NCBI GenBank assembly: GCA_019136395.1
Contig: JAGVUH010000401.1
Location: forward strand, 1-7,668
Length of the DNA: 7,668 bases
Direction: 5' to 3'
Origin: Gammaproteobacteria bacterium
GTDB lineage: Bacteria > Pseudomonadota > Gammaproteobacteria > Chromatiales > Chromatiaceae
Shown: piece by piece, positions 6,926 through 7,668 of the stretch
Layout: each line of letters opens with the position of its first letter
How positions within the stretch are numbered: position 1 is the stretch's first letter
The notes under the pieces: model-generated
Databases searched by the model: none
The model's input: the letters and a program-made list of their open reading frames with translations, nothing else
What the model was told of the DNA's origin: nothing
Position numbers and translations under genes: made by a program

Positions 6926-6954
6926 TCCGCCTGGGCTGCCACGGTTCAGGCGGA
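6926..6954 (-). promoter_or_regulatory. Intercistronic stem-loop between copZ and copA
   Basis: A perfect 8-base inverted repeat (TCCGCCTG at 6926-6933 and CAGGCGGA at 6947-6954) with a 13-base loop starts one base after the copZ stop codon in the direction of transcription. No T-run follows, so it looks less like a full terminator than a partial terminator or a 3' stabiliser that would leave more copZ than copA message. A dimeric protein operator is another reading, since the sequence is equally palindromic as DNA. Confidence 0.5.
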
Positions 6955-6955
6955 A

Positions 6956-7156
6956 TCAGGCGGCGCTGGCCTGGAACCCCTCGTCCTTGATGGCGGCGAT
7001 CAGGGCCGCCAGGTCGGCGTCCCCCTCGACGGTGGCGCGCTGCTGGGCACGGTCCACTACCAGGACGGCGGTCACCCCGGGCACTTGGGTCAGGGCCCGG
7101 CGCACGGCCTGTTCGCAGTGACCGCAGGTCATGCCTTCGACTTTGAGTTCGATCAT
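6956..7156 (-). CDS. copZ: CopZ-like copper chaperone (single heavy-metal-associated domain)
   Basis: A 66-residue protein made of one HMA domain: MIELKVEGMTCGHC (1-14) with the two metal-binding cysteines at 11 and 14, then EQAVRRALTQVPGV and a C-terminal KDEGFQ. The length and beta-alpha-beta-beta-alpha-beta pattern are those of soluble chaperones that carry Cu(I) and hand it to the CopA N-terminal domain. GGGAG (7165-7169) sits 8 bases before ATG 7156. copA follows 60 bases downstream on the same strand, which supports a copper role over mercury (MerP has a signal peptide, absent here). The gap to rapA upstream is only 41 bases, and I see no convincing CueR-type palindrome in it, so any copper-responsive promoter would have to lie within the rapA 3' end or the pair is read through from rapA. 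Confidence 0.88.
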   Translation of the reverse strand: MIELKVEGMTCGHCEQAVRRALTQVPGVTAVLVVDRAQQRATVEGDADLAALIAAIKDEGFQASAA

Positions 7157-7197
7157 GGGGTTGGCTCCCGTGGGTGGGGTGGGTAAGAAGTTGCCGC

Positions 7198-7668
7198 TCA
7201 GGCCGCGACGACCAGCCGCAGGGCATCGAGATGCAGCCGGACCCGCCCCAGATGCTGGGCCAGCCGGTCGCGCCGGTCCTCCAGGGCTCCGATTTCCGCC
7301 GGCCGAACGTTGGGATTGACCCGGGCCAGGGCCCGCAGACGCTCGATCTCCTCGGTCATCTCCGCACTCATGCGGGCGCGGGCCCGGGCTTCCAAGTCCG
7401 CGGCCGCCGCCGCGGCCAGGCGCTCCCCCTGGTCGAGCATGGTCTCCAGGGTCGAGGCCTTGGCCTTAAGGATAGCCTGCGCCAGTTTACGGTTACGGGT
7501 CAGGCATTGGCCGCGCAGGCGCTCCGGGGGGAAGGCGGCGGCGCGGTCCTGGCCCTGGGCGTCCAGCACCAGGCGCAGGGCCGTCGGCGGCAGGAAGCGG
7601 CCGATCTCCAGCGCCGGCGGGGCCGGACACTGGGCGACGTGGATCATCTCCAGCAGCAGGCTGCCGGT
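7198..7668 (-). CDS. rapA: RNA polymerase-associated helicase RapA, C-terminal 156 residues
   Basis: RapA is a Swi2/Snf2-type ATPase that binds RNA polymerase and helps recycle it after transcription. Only the C-terminal domain is in view; the frame is open through the right edge (TGSLLLE precedes the methionine at 7647), so that methionine is not the start. Characteristic segments are GRFLPPTALRLVLDAQGQD, a long Ala/Glu-rich helical stretch (DQGERLAAAAAADLEARARA), then EEIERLRALARVNPNVRP, EIGALEDRR and the terminal LDALRLVVAA. These match the end of gammaproteobacterial RapA as I remember it, notably the xVNPNxR and LDALRLxV motifs. The helicase domains lie outside the window. Stop TGA is at 7198-7200; copZ begins 41 bases on. 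Confidence 0.9.
   Translation of the reverse strand, partial: TGSLLLEMIHVAQCPAPPALEIGRFLPPTALRLVLDAQGQDRAAAFPPERLRGQCLTRNRKLAQAILKAKASTLETMLDQGERLAAAAAADLEARARARMSAEMTEEIERLRALARVNPNVRPAEIGALEDRRDRLAQHLGRVRLHLDALRLVVAA

Noticed and set aside
6885..7226. 113-codon - strand frame overlapping copZ
   Set aside because: It overlaps the clear HMA-domain gene in another frame and gives a Pro/Arg/Gly-rich translation without motifs.

Overview
The window is a very GC-rich stretch of a proteobacterial chromosome. A gammaproteobacterium is most likely: RapA with its C-terminal domain is typical of that class, and the LysR regulator closely resembles CbbR of autotrophic sulfur oxidisers and purple sulfur bacteria (Chromatiaceae-like). 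The taxonomy is inferred from remembered family resemblance, not from a search.

Layout. On the + strand, the left edge holds the 3' end of purC (2-397). Everything else is on the - strand. Read in the direction of transcription (right to left) it is: the 3' end of rapA (7198-7668), a copZ-like copper chaperone (6956-7156), the copper P1B-ATPase copA (4745-6895), a probable 47-residue small ORF (4582-4725), a cbbR-like LysR regulator (3625-4572), dxs broken into two frames (1694-3488), and gloB (539-1498). purC and gloB converge on a 141-base gap. No gene-free stretch reaches 300 bases.

How the genes work together. copZ and copA form a copper delivery and export pair; a strong stem-loop lies between them. 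The small ORF sits 19 bases after copA, has a good ribosome binding site and ends 9 bases before cbbR. dxs feeds isoprenoid synthesis and gloB detoxifies methylglyoxal; they share a strand with the copper genes but no obvious pathway.

The most striking signal is a cluster of four clean losses of conserved protein segments in two neighbouring genes. dxs lacks about 21 codons with a frameshift near 2855, and about 17 codons in frame near 2531. copA lacks about 35 codons near 5968, including the TGES motif, and about 27 codons near 5458, including the glycine-rich nucleotide-binding loop. The remainder of each protein aligns well with its family. Either both genes are decaying in parallel or the assembly has lost short segments; I think the second is at least as likely. 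Other oddities are a 61-residue low-complexity insertion in GloB built partly on a 9-base repeat, and a 39-base imperfect tandem repeat between dxs and gloB whose core recurs inside copA.
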